From Nesterenkonia haasae (GTDB taxonomy: Bacteria; Actinomycetota; Actinomycetes; Actinomycetales; Micrococcaceae), in assembly GCF_010119385.1 (NCBI RefSeq), contig NZ_VFIE01000027.1, forward strand, positions 39,847 through 103,846: a stretch of 64,000 bases of DNA, in the 5' to 3' direction. Of the stretch, positions 46,626-56,279 are shown in pieces; position 1 is the stretch's first letter; the number at the start of each line of letters is the position of its first letter. Under the pieces are notes generated by a model. That model worked only from the letters and a program-made list of their open reading frames with translations. It was not told the origin of the DNA and searched no databases. The position numbers were made by a program, and so were the translations under genes.

Positions 46626-46659
46626 TCGCGCATCACGCAATAGGTTGCATGATACGCGA
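46626..46659. promoter_or_regulatory. Long dyad, probable IclR operator
   Basis: TCGCGCATCACGCA, a 6-base centre ATAGGT, then TGCATGATACGCGA: 12 of 14 positions are complementary. It lies between the divergent demethylase operon and the IclR gene. On the minus strand TTGCGT and CATGCT with a 17-base spacer form a possible operon promoter starting inside the dyad. Confidence 0.7.
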
Positions 46660-46706
46660 CGATGGTGCTTGCTATATACCTTCCGAAGCGTCATGCTCAA
46701 CACATC

Positions 46707-47519
46707 ATGAGCACCGATACCGCACCCTCGACGCAGACCAGCGCCCGCTCCTCCGACTCTCCGGTGAAGTCCGTTGACCGCGCCTTAACAGTTTTAGACA
46801 TCCTGGCCCGCGAAGGTGAAGCAAGTCTCAGCCAGATGGCCAGGGAACTCATGGTGCACAAGTCCACTGTGGGCCGTCTGGTCGAAACTCTTGTCCGTCA
46901 CGACCTGGTGGAACCCCCAGATGGCCCCGGGGGGTACCGTCTTGGCGTCGGTTGCCTGCGCCTGGCGGGTGCTACTGCCACGCGACTCGATCTCAGCTTG
47001 GAGGCCCAACCGGTGTGCGACGAGCTCTCGGCGGCGATCGGAGAGACCACCACGGTGGCCATCACTCGCGAGGGCGTGGCTATCAATGTCTGCCAGGCTG
47101 AGGGCAACAACACGGTCGCGATGCGCAACTGGATAGGACAGCACACCGCCCTGCACGCGACCTCGAACGGAAAAGTGCTGCTGGCCCACCTTCCAGAGGA
47201 GGAACGGAAGGCACGGCTCGACGCTGGCCTGACTGCCTATACCGAGCACACGCTGATTTGCCCCCAGGCCCTTGCCGAGGAGTTGCAGCGCATCCGTGAC
47301 CAAGGCTGGGCCTTCGCGGTGGAGGAATTGGAAGAGGGCCTCAATGCCGTGGCCGCTCCGGTTTTCGACCATAGCGGCAGAGTAGTGGCTGGTATCAGCG
47401 TGGCCGGCCCGTCCTATCGGCTGCCGCCGGACCGACTCCCGGTGGTGCGCGAGTCGGTGCTCAGTGCTGCTGACGCCCTCTCCCGTCGGCTGGGACACGT
47501 AGGTCAAGTTCGGAACTGA
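46707..47519 (+). CDS. IclR-family transcriptional regulator
   Basis: 270 residues from the ATG at 46707 (MSTDTAPST); an ATG at 46662 would lie upstream of the TATATA box at 46673. The N-terminal winged helix (about 18-80) contains SVDRALTVLDILAREGEASL and the recognition helix MVHKSTVGRLVETLV. The C-terminal GAF-like effector domain (about 95-265) has GQHTALHATSNGKVLLAHLP and VAAPVFDHSGRVVAGISVAGP. Likely controls the divergent one-carbon operon through the long dyad. Converges on the dimethylglycine-oxidase-like gene. Confidence 0.92.
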   Translation: MSTDTAPSTQTSARSSDSPVKSVDRALTVLDILAREGEASLSQMARELMVHKSTVGRLVETLVRHDLVEPPDGPGGYRLGVGCLRLAGATATRLDLSLEAQPVCDELSAAIGETTTVAITREGVAINVCQAEGNNTVAMRNWIGQHTALHATSNGKVLLAHLPEEERKARLDAGLTAYTEHTLICPQALAEELQRIRDQGWAFAVEELEEGLNAVAAPVFDHSGRVVAGISVAGPSYRLPPDRLPVVRESVLSAADALSRRLGHVGQVRN

Positions 47520-47567
47520 GCGATGAACCTCTGACCGCAAGATCGGGCGGAGGCACTCACAGACGCC

Positions 47568-50135
47568 TCATCCTTTGACCCGGGCATGATCCGGATCAAA
47601 TGGTGCTCTCCGGCCCACGGCCAACACCTCGGCTGGTAGCCCCGCCCCTAGGTAACCGACCTGCAGCCGGGCACCCGCGACGGCCCACTCCGGTGGCAGG
47701 TAGGCCAGCATCAGATAGCGGCCCAAGGATGGCGCCGGACCCGCGCTGGTGACATAACTGCGTCGACCACGACCGTCTACGAGGACCGATCCGTCCTCGC
47801 CCAAGACAGGTTCATTTCCGGTGGGGAACCGGGGTCCGGCAACCCCTCCTCCAGTCAAAGCCACAGTGCACAGCACAGCTGCCGGCTCCTGCGCCCGGGC
47901 CACCAGGTAGGCCTCTTTGCCGAGGAAGTCCGCGTCCTTCACCTTTGGCAGCGCGAGCCCCGCCTCCACAGGATCACGATCCGGGGCGAGCTCGGCTCCG
48001 AAGAGTCGGTGGGCCTTCTCCAGCCGGCCTGTCGTGCCGTAGACCCCTGCCCCAGCGGCGATGAGCCCCTCCGGTCGACCGGCTTCCCACAGGGCATCCC
48101 ACAGGGCTAGACCGTGTTCGACCGGGAGGTGGATCTCCCAGCCGAGGTCACCTACATAGGAGATGCGCACCATCAGCGTTGGAATCCCGGCGAGCACCAC
48201 TTCCCGGGCAGTGCCGAACCGGAAGCCCTCGGGGGACACGTCGTCGTCGGTCAGTCGCTGCACGATGTTGCGAGCCTGGGGGCCCCAGAGCCCGATCGCA
48301 CAGGTAGCCGAGGTCAGGTCATGGATCATCACACGACCGTCACTGAGCTCAGCGGCCAGTTGTCGGCGCAACCAGGCGAGATCGCGGGCACCGTCGGCAG
48401 CCCCGGTGATGACCCGGAAGTGGTCCTGTCCCAGTCGCACGATGGTCAGATCCGAGCGGAAGCCGCCGCGGGCATCCAGCAGCGGGGTGTAAATGACTCG
48501 ACCTACAGCACGATCCATATTCGCCACTGCCACCCGCTGCACTCCGTCCAGGGCATCGGCGCCTGTGATATCTATGACGCTGAAGGCGGTGAGATCGAAC
48601 ATTGCGGCCCTATCCCGCATGGCTAGGTGCTCGGCCTCAATAATCGGTGACCACCAGCGGGTATCCCACTCATGGACCCTGTGGTCGATGCGCCCGGTGT
48701 ATTCGTCCACCAGGGCCGCGTTGGCCGCGAACCACTGCGGACGCTCCCAGCCGGAGGTCTCGAAGAACTCCCCGCCGAGTGCCTGGGTACGCGGGTGGAA
48801 GGGGCTGGTGCGCATTGGACGACTGCTGGTCCACTGCTCCCGCGGGTGTGCGATTCCGTAGACCTTCGGGAAGCCTTCCGCCGCCCGGGCACGCACATGG
48901 TGGCGAGTCCTGCCGTACCGGGGGATGCGAGTGATATCTGCACCGTGGACATCGACCTCAGGTGCGCCTTCGGTCATCCACTCGGCCACTGCCCGTCCGG
49001 CGCCAGGCCCTTCTTTGATCCACACCGCAGCCGCGGACCATAGCCCGCGAACCTCGGCCGTCTCGCCCAGCAGGGGGGCGCCGTCGGCGGTGAGTGAAAG
49101 CAGTCCGTTGATAGCCTTCGTAACCTCAACTCCGTCGCGGCCGTTTTCACCGAGCAGATCCGGGTACAGCTGCCGGGCGTGAGCCAACTGCGGGGCGAAG
49201 TCCTGCTCAGTGAACGGCATCTGGGTCGGCGATGCCTGCCCTGGGGCGCCCAGAGGCGGGATATCGGCGGGCTCCTGCAAGATCGGACGGTGGGCGTAGG
49301 AACCGAGCTCTAGGTCAGGTCCGCGCTGGCGGGCGTACATCCGGGCGTCCATGTCCCGGACCAGCGGCACAGAGACCCATTCCTCCCTTGCTGCAAGCTC
49401 AGGAATAGGGCCTAGGTCCATCATCTGGTGCACTGCAGGCACAAGCGGGATATTCGCCCCAGCGAGCGCAGAGATCTGGGGGCTCCACACTCCGCAGGCT
49501 ACGACGACGTGCTCAGCCACCACTGTCCCGCGGTCGGTTTCTACCGCACGGATTCGTCCCGGGATATCAGCGTTGGGGCCGGTGTCCACCTCGAGGCCGG
49601 TGACCTCCGTCCGGTCGGCGACCTGCAGGGCCCCGAGCTCAACCGCTCGGTTTCGCATCAGCTCACCGGCGCGCACAGCATCGACGATCGCCCCGGTGGG
49701 GGTGTGGAAGCCTCCCAGCAGCAGATCTTCACGGATCCACGGCATGTGATTTTTGACCTGTGGCGGGCTGATCAGTTCAGCGGCAACTCCCCAGGCGTCT
49801 GCGGAGGTCATTCGCCGGCGCAGCTCCTGGAGTCGTTCTGGCGTGCGAGCAACCTCGATGCCACCGCATTCGATGAGCACTCCAAGTGCTGAGTACTGGC
49901 GCATCGAGTCCAGAGTGAGTTCGGTGATCTCTTTGGAATGGTCCACCGGGAAGACGAAGTTCGACGCGTGGTCGGTGGAGCCCCCCGGCTCGGGAAGGGG
50001 CCCCTTATCAACTAGCAGGATGTCGCGCCACCCGAGTTCGGCCAGGTGCCGGACGATCGAGCTGCCGACGATACCCGCCCCAATGACAACGACGTGTGCA
50101 CGGTCAGGAAAGTTCTCCATCGCTCTCACCACCAT
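47568..50135 (-). CDS. FAD-dependent dimethylglycine oxidase-like protein
   Basis: 855 residues in two halves. The N-terminal FAD oxidoreductase (about 1-400) begins VVVIGAGIVGSSIVRHLAEL and has GGSTDHASNFVF, where the His is in the place of the covalent FAD ligand of Arthrobacter dimethylglycine oxidase. The C-terminal half (about 430-850) is a GcvT-like folate domain (RAAMFDLTAFSVIDITGADA, LWGPQARNIVQRL, RISYVGDLGWEIHLP). Such enzymes oxidise N-methyl groups of dimethylglycine or sarcosine and pass them to THF as methylene-THF. Exact substrate not provable from sequence. Confidence 0.87.
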   Translation of the reverse strand: MVVRAMENFPDRAHVVVIGAGIVGSSIVRHLAELGWRDILLVDKGPLPEPGGSTDHASNFVFPVDHSKEITELTLDSMRQYSALGVLIECGGIEVARTPERLQELRRRMTSADAWGVAAELISPPQVKNHMPWIREDLLLGGFHTPTGAIVDAVRAGELMRNRAVELGALQVADRTEVTGLEVDTGPNADIPGRIRAVETDRGTVVAEHVVVACGVWSPQISALAGANIPLVPAVHQMMDLGPIPELAAREEWVSVPLVRDMDARMYARQRGPDLELGSYAHRPILQEPADIPPLGAPGQASPTQMPFTEQDFAPQLAHARQLYPDLLGENGRDGVEVTKAINGLLSLTADGAPLLGETAEVRGLWSAAAVWIKEGPGAGRAVAEWMTEGAPEVDVHGADITRIPRYGRTRHHVRARAAEGFPKVYGIAHPREQWTSSRPMRTSPFHPRTQALGGEFFETSGWERPQWFAANAALVDEYTGRIDHRVHEWDTRWWSPIIEAEHLAMRDRAAMFDLTAFSVIDITGADALDGVQRVAVANMDRAVGRVIYTPLLDARGGFRSDLTIVRLGQDHFRVITGAADGARDLAWLRRQLAAELSDGRVMIHDLTSATCAIGLWGPQARNIVQRLTDDDVSPEGFRFGTAREVVLAGIPTLMVRISYVGDLGWEIHLPVEHGLALWDALWEAGRPEGLIAAGAGVYGTTGRLEKAHRLFGAELAPDRDPVEAGLALPKVKDADFLGKEAYLVARAQEPAAVLCTVALTGGGVAGPRFPTGNEPVLGEDGSVLVDGRGRRSYVTSAGPAPSLGRYLMLAYLPPEWAVAGARLQVGYLGAGLPAEVLAVGRRAPFDPDHARVKG

Positions 50136-50216
50136 TGCTGGGCGACCTTGATCTCCTGATCATATCTCAGCCAGGGAGCAGTGAACCATGGTCACGTCGT
50201 CCGTGACCTCAGGGAA

Positions 50217-51374
50217 TCAAAGTTCACACCCGATCAGGACAGGCTCGGGATGGAGGGTGATACCGAAAGTTTCTCGAACCTGATCTCGGGCGGCGCGGGC
50301 CACCGTGAGCAGGTCTTCGGTTGAGGCGTTTCCGCGGTTGGTGACCGCGAGCGTGTGCTTTGTGGAAAGCGCAGCTCGCCCCCCTGCGAGGCCCGTTCCA
50401 TCTGGTCCGCGGCCGAGTTCTGGTCCCTCAGAAAGGCCGAATCCCCTGCCGCACCCGGCCTGATCAATTAACCAGGCCGCGGAAAGTTTGACCAACGCCT
50501 GGCCGTCTCCGCTGTACCCGGCCGAAAACCGGGGCATGCGTTCTGGCAGCTCAGAGAGGCGCGACGCCGCGATGATGGGATTGGTGAAGAAGCTCCCGGT
50601 GGACCACGTGTCATGATCTGCAGCGTTGAGCACCATACCTTTGCTGCCTCGGAGCTCTAGGACTTTGTGCCGCACATACGGCAGCGGTGCACGGCGTGAT
50701 GATTCTTCCGCGGTGTGGTCCAGGCCCAGCGCGCGGGCGAGCTCAGCGTAGCGGACCGGTTCTGACAGCGGAGGCCCTGCCTGGTGAATCAACCGGAACG
50801 TCACCGAGAGAACCACGTATCGAGGTGACCCTGAAACGGTGGTCCTTTTGAGCAGTGAGTCACGGTATCCAAACTCGAGATCCTTATCGCTCAACATCAG
50901 GATGTCTCCTGCGTCCCGGTCCCATACCCGCACTTCAACGATCGTTTGCGAGACATCGGAACCGTAAGCGCCGACGTTTTGCACCGGAACGGCACCCGTG
51001 GCTCCCGGTATGCCGGAGAGCGTCTCTAACCCACGCAGTCCCCGCTCCACTGTCCATGCAACTACCGCGTCCCAGTCATGACCGGCAGCAACACTGACTT
51101 CAACGGCGTCGTCGCCGACAGGCTCCGCAGTGAGCCCGGTGAATGCGAGCTGAAGAACCGTCCCAGGGAAGCCGAGGTCGCTGACCAGCAGATTAGACCC
51201 ACCGCCTAAGACGAGAAGTGAATCCTCTCCGGCAGTACGGAGCCCTTCGTCCGGCAGCGGATGTGACTGGAGGACGTCGATGGCCTGGGCTTCACTACGG
51301 GCAACGATCCACTGCCCTGCTGGGCCGCCCACCCGCGCAGTGGTGTGGTCGGCGAAAATCTGCGCTGTGCTCAC
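50217..51374 (-). CDS. murB: UDP-N-acetylenolpyruvoylglucosamine reductase
   Basis: 385-residue type I MurB, reducing UDP-GlcNAc-enolpyruvate to UDP-MurNAc for peptidoglycan. FAD-binding blocks ADHTTARVGGPAGQWIVARS and LLVLGGGSNLLVSD; GLRGLETLSGIPGATGAVPVQNVGAYG; catalytic Ser region GSFFTNPI; C-terminal KLSAAWLIDQAGCGRG. Start is GTG 6 nt after TAGGCT, so probably leaderless. In related genomes murB usually adjoins hadAB; here two ABC transporter operons separate them. Confidence 0.95.
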   Translation of the reverse strand: MSTAQIFADHTTARVGGPAGQWIVARSEAQAIDVLQSHPLPDEGLRTAGEDSLLVLGGGSNLLVSDLGFPGTVLQLAFTGLTAEPVGDDAVEVSVAAGHDWDAVVAWTVERGLRGLETLSGIPGATGAVPVQNVGAYGSDVSQTIVEVRVWDRDAGDILMLSDKDLEFGYRDSLLKRTTVSGSPRYVVLSVTFRLIHQAGPPLSEPVRYAELARALGLDHTAEESSRRAPLPYVRHKVLELRGSKGMVLNAADHDTWSTGSFFTNPIIAASRLSELPERMPRFSAGYSGDGQALVKLSAAWLIDQAGCGRGFGLSEGPELGRGPDGTGLAGGRAALSTKHTLAVTNRGNASTEDLLTVARAARDQVRETFGITLHPEPVLIGCEL

Positions 51375-51380
51375 CAGCTA

Positions 51381-51386
51381 AGCCTA
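51381..51386 (-). promoter_or_regulatory. Leaderless -10 box of murB
   Basis: TAGGCT on the minus strand, ending 6 nt before the GTG at 51374. Confidence 0.55.
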
Positions 51387-51416
51387 ACTGGGGAAGGCAG
51401 CGCATTTGGACGTAAA

Positions 51417-51452
51417 GGAGGCCCGGCAGCTGCACCTTGCTGCCGGGCCTCC
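51417..51452 (-). terminator. Terminator of the metQNI operon
   Basis: A 14-bp perfect stem (GGAGGCCCGGCAGC and complement) with an 8-base loop, followed by TTT on the minus strand, 48 bases past the metI stop. Confidence 0.8.
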
Positions 51453-51500
51453 ACCCATCCACCCCTCGGGACATGCCCAGTGATCACCGAGGGGCAGGCA

Positions 51501-52178
51501 CTAGCGCCGCATTACCTTTCGGGCGGCCAAGTTGCCGAAAATCTGCAGCATATGAACCATGACGATCACCGCCGCGACGGCAAGCCACGTCACTTCGGGG
51601 CGGAATCGCTGATACCCCTCAACGATGGCGAAATTGCCCAAGCCACCTCCGCCGACGATGCCGGCCAGCGCGGACATATCGATCATGGCGATGATCACGA
51701 AAGTGAACCCGAGGATCAGCGGCCCAAAGGCCTCCGGCAGGATGACGGTGAAAATAATGCGGACTCGAGAAGCGCCCATTGCCCGCGCGGCTTCGACCAC
51801 CCCGGGGTCGATGGTCACGAGATTCTGCTCGACGATCCTCGCAATGCCGAAGCTTGACGCCCACACCATGGCATGAATCACCGCAGTATTGCCGATTCCG
51901 GTCCCGAGCATTTGGATCGTCAGCGGCTGCAGGGCGGCTATGAGAATAATGAACGGGATGGGACGGATGGTGTTGACCAGAAAGTTCACGATCCAAAAGA
52001 GTGCTGCGTTCGCCAAGAGCCCACCTGCGCGTGTGGTGTAGAGCAGCAACCCGAGGGTGAGTCCGATCCAGGCAGAAATCGCGAAGGCGAAGACCACCAT
52101 CTGGACTGTTTCCCCCAGAGCGTCAATGAGTTCCGGACCGTAGTAGTTCCAGTCAAGGTCACGGTAGGCATCGATCAT
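51501..52178 (-). CDS. metI: Methionine ABC transporter permease
   Basis: 225 residues, five predicted helices. MetI-type blocks: NTIRPIPFIILIAALQPL, GTGIGNTAVIHAMV, and the EAA loop VVEAARAMGASRVRIIFTVI. Overlaps metN by 4 bases (ATGA). Imports D/L-methionine with MetN and MetQ. Confidence 0.93.
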   Translation of the reverse strand: MIDAYRDLDWNYYGPELIDALGETVQMVVFAFAISAWIGLTLGLLLYTTRAGGLLANAALFWIVNFLVNTIRPIPFIILIAALQPLTIQMLGTGIGNTAVIHAMVWASSFGIARIVEQNLVTIDPGVVEAARAMGASRVRIIFTVILPEAFGPLILGFTFVIIAMIDMSALAGIVGGGGLGNFAIVEGYQRFRPEVTWLAVAAVIVMVHMLQIFGNLAARKVMRR

Positions 52179-53254
52179 CGCGGCACCTCGTTTCCGTATC
52201 GCACCTCTTGGACAGGCGTAACACCCCTCATGGTCTCGACAAAGTGCTGGACTGCGTCGCCTTCTCCCTCCAGAGCGAGCGTGAGGAGGCCGAAGCTCGA
52301 ATTCTTGGTGGTGTTCATCCCGCCGTGGACGATCTCAAAGGACACACCGAACTGTGCGGCCTGTCCCAGCAGGGCACCGACCGCAGCTGAGTCCTTCAGC
52401 GATACGGTGACCAGTCGCCCACGAGTGTGCAGACGAATCCGAGCCAGGTCCTCGTCCGTTGGCCGGTCCCTCAGGGCGGAGCCGACGAAGGTAACTTCTC
52501 CGTCGTCGCGCGGGTTGGAGAAAATGTCGTAGACCAGCCCCTCCTCGACGATCTTTCCCTTGTCCATGACCGCCACGCGATCAGCGATAGAGCGGATGAC
52601 CTCCATCTCATGAGTGATCGCCACAATGGTGATGCCCAGCTCCTCATTAGCCCTGCGCAAAAGACGCAGCACCTCACCCGTGGTCGAGGGATCAAGCGCC
52701 GACGTGGACTCGTCCGCCAAGAGAATCTCGGGCTTCACAGCGAGTGCCCGTGCTATTCCAACGCGCTGCTTCTGTCCGCCGGAGAGTTGTTCCGGGTAGG
52801 CCTTGGCCTTGTCTCCCAGGCCAACGAAATCGAGAAGTTCAGCGACCCTGGAGTCTCGCTCAACCCGGCTCCACCCAGCGACCCGCAGCGGGTAGGCGAT
52901 ATTTCCGGCCACGTTGCGTGACTGGAAGAGATTGAATTGCTGAAAGACCATCCCGATGCGGGATCTGACGTGTCTAAGCCTGGACTCGGAGAGCTTCGAG
53001 ACGTCATGTCCCAGGACGTTGATGGTTCCTGACGTTGGCCTTTCCAACCCATTGACCAGACGGATCAGGGTGGACTTCCCTGCCCCGGAGAAGCCGATCA
53101 CGCCATAGACCTCGCCCTTGTCGACCTTGAAGGATACGTTGTCGACGGCGGTGACAGAGGCTTCTTTTCCGGTTCCGAAAATTCTCGTCACCTGTTCGAA
53201 TTCGATCAGTGGGTCGGCACCGACGCGGGCATCAGTGGTGCCTGCTGTGCTCAC
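52175..53254 (-). CDS. metN: Methionine ABC transporter ATP-binding protein
   Basis: 359 residues. ATPase domain about 15-260: Walker A GFSGAGKST, signature LSGGQKQRVG, Walker B EILLADESTSALD, switch His in ITHEMEV. A C-terminal NIL domain (about 275-355), the methionine-sensing element that inhibits transport when methionine is high, follows (GRLVTVSLKDSAAVGALLGQ). Middle gene of the metQNI operon. Confidence 0.94.
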   Translation of the reverse strand: MSTAGTTDARVGADPLIEFEQVTRIFGTGKEASVTAVDNVSFKVDKGEVYGVIGFSGAGKSTLIRLVNGLERPTSGTINVLGHDVSKLSESRLRHVRSRIGMVFQQFNLFQSRNVAGNIAYPLRVAGWSRVERDSRVAELLDFVGLGDKAKAYPEQLSGGQKQRVGIARALAVKPEILLADESTSALDPSTTGEVLRLLRRANEELGITIVAITHEMEVIRSIADRVAVMDKGKIVEEGLVYDIFSNPRDDGEVTFVGSALRDRPTDEDLARIRLHTRGRLVTVSLKDSAAVGALLGQAAQFGVSFEIVHGGMNTTKNSSFGLLTLALEGEGDAVQHFVETMRGVTPVQEVRYGNEVPR

Positions 53255-53307
53255 AGCTCTCCTTTCCTCGAAGTCACCTCATGTGTTGGAGCGGGTCGCC
53301 GCACGTA

Positions 53308-54204
53308 TCACTCATCGCTTTCCTGAAGAGCTTCTTCGTAGTCCGTGAGGGCTTCCTGAAGCTCCTCTGAGGTCACATCTCCGACAGGGACGGACGTCCC
53401 GTTTGAACGCTCGTCCATGATGTCCAGCACTCGCTGATCGTGGTAGAGCGAGGCGATCTCTTGGAGTGCCTCATGCTCAACGTCAGCTTCTCGAACGACA
53501 AAGGCATTGATGTAGGGAAAGGCCGATGGATCGGAGGGATCATCGGCGTAGATGCCGTCCGCCAGCGGGTCCAAGTCGGCATCCTGGGCAAAGTTGTTGT
53601 TGATCACAGAGCCTTCGACTGATTGCAGCGCATTGACGGTCTGTGCCGCATCGACCGATTGCAGCTCCACAGTGGAAGAGGCTTCATCAACGTGCCGCGT
53701 TTCCGGCTGGGCTATCTCTTCGGCCAGCTCCACCAGACCAGCGGCGACCAGAACGTTGATGGCCCGACCCTGGTTCACCGGGTCGTTAGGGATAGCAATG
53801 GTGTCACCCTCTTCGAACTCGCTGACGTCACTGTAATGGTTCGAATAGAGAGTCAGCGGCACGATCTCGGTTGGCGCAATCGGTAGCAGGTTGTCCCCCG
53901 ATGCCTCGTTGTGCTCAGCCAGAAATGCGATGTGCTGGAACCAGTTGGCGTCCAAGTCGCCTGCTGCCAAGGCCGGGTTGGGTTCCGGGTACGCCGTGAA
54001 GTTCACCAGCTCGATGTCGTAGCCATACTCCTCCTCCGCTATGCGGGCCAACTCGCGGTGCGCCTCGTGCTCGTTAGCGACACCGATGGTGAAGGAAGTC
54101 TGGTCTTCTGGGATGGCGTCACCGCCTTCTTCTTGACCGCATGCGGTGATGCCGAGTGCCAGTGCAGCGATCAACGCCGTAGATGTGGTGGTGCGGGTAA
54201 TCAT
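53308..54204 (-). CDS. metQ: Methionine-binding lipoprotein
   Basis: 298 residues from the ATG at 54204, which has AAGGAG 8 nt upstream; the open frame to 54300 is untranslated leader. Signal peptide with lipobox GITAC. NLPA-family blocks: FTIGVANEHEAHRELARIAE, FTAYPEPNPALAAGDLDANW, FQHIAFL and VINNNFAQDADLDPLADGIY. Acidic surface. First gene of metQNI. Confidence 0.92.
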   Translation of the reverse strand: MITRTTTSTALIAALALGITACGQEEGGDAIPEDQTSFTIGVANEHEAHRELARIAEEEYGYDIELVNFTAYPEPNPALAAGDLDANWFQHIAFLAEHNEASGDNLLPIAPTEIVPLTLYSNHYSDVSEFEEGDTIAIPNDPVNQGRAINVLVAAGLVELAEEIAQPETRHVDEASSTVELQSVDAAQTVNALQSVEGSVINNNFAQDADLDPLADGIYADDPSDPSAFPYINAFVVREADVEHEALQEIASLYHDQRVLDIMDERSNGTSVPVGDVTSEELQEALTDYEEALQESDE

Positions 54205-54632
54205 GGGGGTATCTCCTTGAGTGGGCATGCAGATCAGCAGGCCTGGGTCGCCTGCCACGCACGTGAATGAGGGTGTGGGGAAACCTTGCCCTCCCCACAA
54301 GGGCTTAGTTGGTCAGCACCAGCAAAGGGTGACCCGGGGGCTCGTTGGCGAAAACATTCGTCGCATCGTGAGAAGTAGTCCTCTTAGCGCTGCTCTTGCC
54401 CGCCCCGGGCAGTGACGCCTAGGGGCGCCAGAAGCGGGCCGCATCTGGATCCAGACCACCCGTGAACATGGGGTTGGTGTGCGGCCCAGAGTGGATCGTG
54501 ATGGCCGCAGCTCGTGATGCAGGTGCCAGCTTAGCTATACTATTCATGGCCACGAGTGAACACGCGTCACAAAAGGAAATATATGTTCACTGCATCACTG
54601 ACATGGGAAGTGCGTGATGTTGCTCAACCGCG
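54205..54632 (-). promoter_or_regulatory. Long structured leader and promoter region of metQNI
   Basis: This 428-base gap has no gene. Minus-strand -10 candidates (TAGTAT/TATAGC around 54532-54545) would give a leader of about 320 bases. It contains a perfect 8-bp hairpin (54274-54299, TGTGGGGA pairing with TCCCCACA), an alternative pairing of GCCCTT with AAGG-GGGC, and a GCAGGC/GCCTGC hairpin nearer the start codon. Upstream lies an 8-bp inverted repeat AGTGAACA (54555-54562, 54584-54591) with a third GTGAACA at about 54468. A riboswitch or attenuator is plausible, but no known SAM motif was found. Confidence 0.4.
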
Positions 54633-55418
54633 CTACTCCCCCAAGGGGTTGAGGACTCTGCGCAAGAAGTCCTGCGTCCGAGGCTGAGTGGGCGCGCCGA
54701 TGACCTGCTCCGCGGACCCCTCCTCCACCACTAGTCCCTTGTCGAGAAAGACCACACGGTCGGCTACTTCACGTGCGAACCCCATCTCGTGCGTGACGAC
54801 GATCATGGTCATGCCAGCCCTGGCGAGGTCACGCATGATGGCAAGGACCTCTCCGACGGTTTCGGGATCCAGGGCCGATGTGGGTTCATCGAACAGCATG
54901 AGGCCGGGCTTCATAGTCAGTGCACGTGCGATCGCCACACGTTGCTGCTGGCCGCCCGAGAGCTGCGCCGGACGCCGGTCAGAGAGGTGTTTCAGGCCCA
55001 CAAGTTCCAACTGATGCAAGGCTTCGGCATCCGCCTGCTCACGGGATTGTTTGAGCACCCTGCGCGGTGTGATCGTGCAGTTCTCCAAGACGCTGAGGTG
55101 CGGGAAGAGGTTGAACTGCTGAAACACCATGCCGATCTGGCGTCGCATGGCGTCGAGGTTCACATCCACGTCGGTAGCGTCGAAAGCACCAACGGTGATG
55201 CGCCCGGCGTCGGGGTCCTCAAGTCTGTTGACGCAGCGCAGCAGGGTGGATTTTCCCGACCCCGAGGCTCCGATCAAGCACACGACCTGACCGGGTTCGA
55301 CTCTCATGTCGATTCCCTTGAGCACATCCACATCCCCGAAGGACTTATAGAGGTCCTCAATCACCACTCCGGCAGGGTCGGTGATCATCTGCTCTGGGCT
55401 CCCCCCTGACTCACTCAT
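54633..55418 (-). CDS. Polar amino acid ABC transporter ATP-binding protein
   Basis: 261 residues of the GlnQ/HisP type: Walker [33 protein letters not shown], signature [10 protein letters not shown], Walker [13 protein letters not shown], switch ITHE-type [11 protein letters not shown]. Overlaps the permease by 4 bases (ATGA). Likely glutamine/glutamate uptake. Confidence 0.93.
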   Translation of the reverse strand: MSESGGSPEQMITDPAGVVIEDLYKSFGDVDVLKGIDMRVEPGQVVCLIGASGSGKSTLLRCVNRLEDPDAGRITVGAFDATDVDVNLDAMRRQIGMVFQQFNLFPHLSVLENCTITPRRVLKQSREQADAEALHQLELVGLKHLSDRRPAQLSGGQQQRVAIARALTMKPGLMLFDEPTSALDPETVGEVLAIMRDLARAGMTMIVVTHEMGFAREVADRVVFLDKGLVVEEGSAEQVIGAPTQPRTQDFLRRVLNPLGE

Positions 55419-56257
55419 GCGACACCGGATGAATCTGTGGAGGCTGTCGCCTTCTTCTTGCGCTTGCGCGATGACTGAGCAGGGGATCGTTCCTCCATAC
55501 GCCGCGCCAGGATCGACAGCGGCACCGTAATCAACAGGTAGCAGACGCCGGCCACCACCAACGGGGTCATGCCCGCCTGGTACATGGTGATGCCGTCCCT
55601 GCCCATCTTGGTGAGCTCGGCGGCTGAGCCCGCCATGCCCACCACGAAGATCAGCGAAGAGTCTTTGGTCAGCAGGATCGCCTCATTAGTTAGCGGCGGT
55701 AGGACGATTCGGAAAGCCTGCGGTATCTGAATCGTCACCATGGCCCGCCAAGCCGGCATGCCGAGAGCCCGAGCGGCCTCCATCTGGCCCTTCGGCACAG
55801 CTTGGAGTCCAGCCCGGATGGTCTCAGCGATGTACGCGGCGCCGACGATCGCCAAGGCAGTGGAGGCCGTCTGCAGCGTGGAGAGGTTCAGACCGAAAGC
55901 CAGCGACGCTCCGAAACCCAAGGCGATGAACACCAGAATCGCCGGGATGCCTCGGAAAAACTCGATGTACAGCGTCGCCAGCCACCGGTAGATAGGGAAG
56001 GACGCTATGCGCATCAGCGCCAACACTGTCCCGCCGATGAGGCCGAAGATGAAGCCGAAGAACGTATAGCGCACCGTGTTCCACAGTCCGACCGTGATGA
56101 CCTCGGGGAACATCGCCATCACCGGCTCAAGGTTGAAGAAGCTCCGCTGCACCGCGGCCCAGTCAATGATGACAATGAGCACGACGACGATCCCAGTAAA
56201 GATCGCTGCCTGTATTCCCAGGGACAGTCTTGCCCGCTCCCGGTTGGAAAGCGCCAT
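55415..56257 (-). CDS. Polar amino acid ABC transporter permease
   Basis: 280 residues, HisM/GlnP type. Five to six helices; blocks [36 protein letters not shown] (conserved FRGTP-like motif), and the EAA loop [20 protein letters not shown]. Lys-rich C-terminus. Central gene of the three-gene uptake operon. Confidence 0.93.
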   Translation of the reverse strand: MALSNRERARLSLGIQAAIFTGIVVVLIVIIDWAAVQRSFFNLEPVMAMFPEVITVGLWNTVRYTFFGFIFGLIGGTVLALMRIASFPIYRWLATLYIEFFRGIPAILVFIALGFGASLAFGLNLSTLQTASTALAIVGAAYIAETIRAGLQAVPKGQMEAARALGMPAWRAMVTIQIPQAFRIVLPPLTNEAILLTKDSSLIFVVGMAGSAAELTKMGRDGITMYQAGMTPLVVAGVCYLLITVPLSILARRMEERSPAQSSRKRKKKATASTDSSGVA

Positions 56258-56279
56258 GGTGAGCTGCGCCTAGTGGCGC

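Noticed and set aside
54205-54460. SAM-I or SAM-IV riboswitch before metQ
   Set aside because: Hairpins are present but the conserved core sequences of these classes could not be found by eye; only a generic structured leader is claimed.
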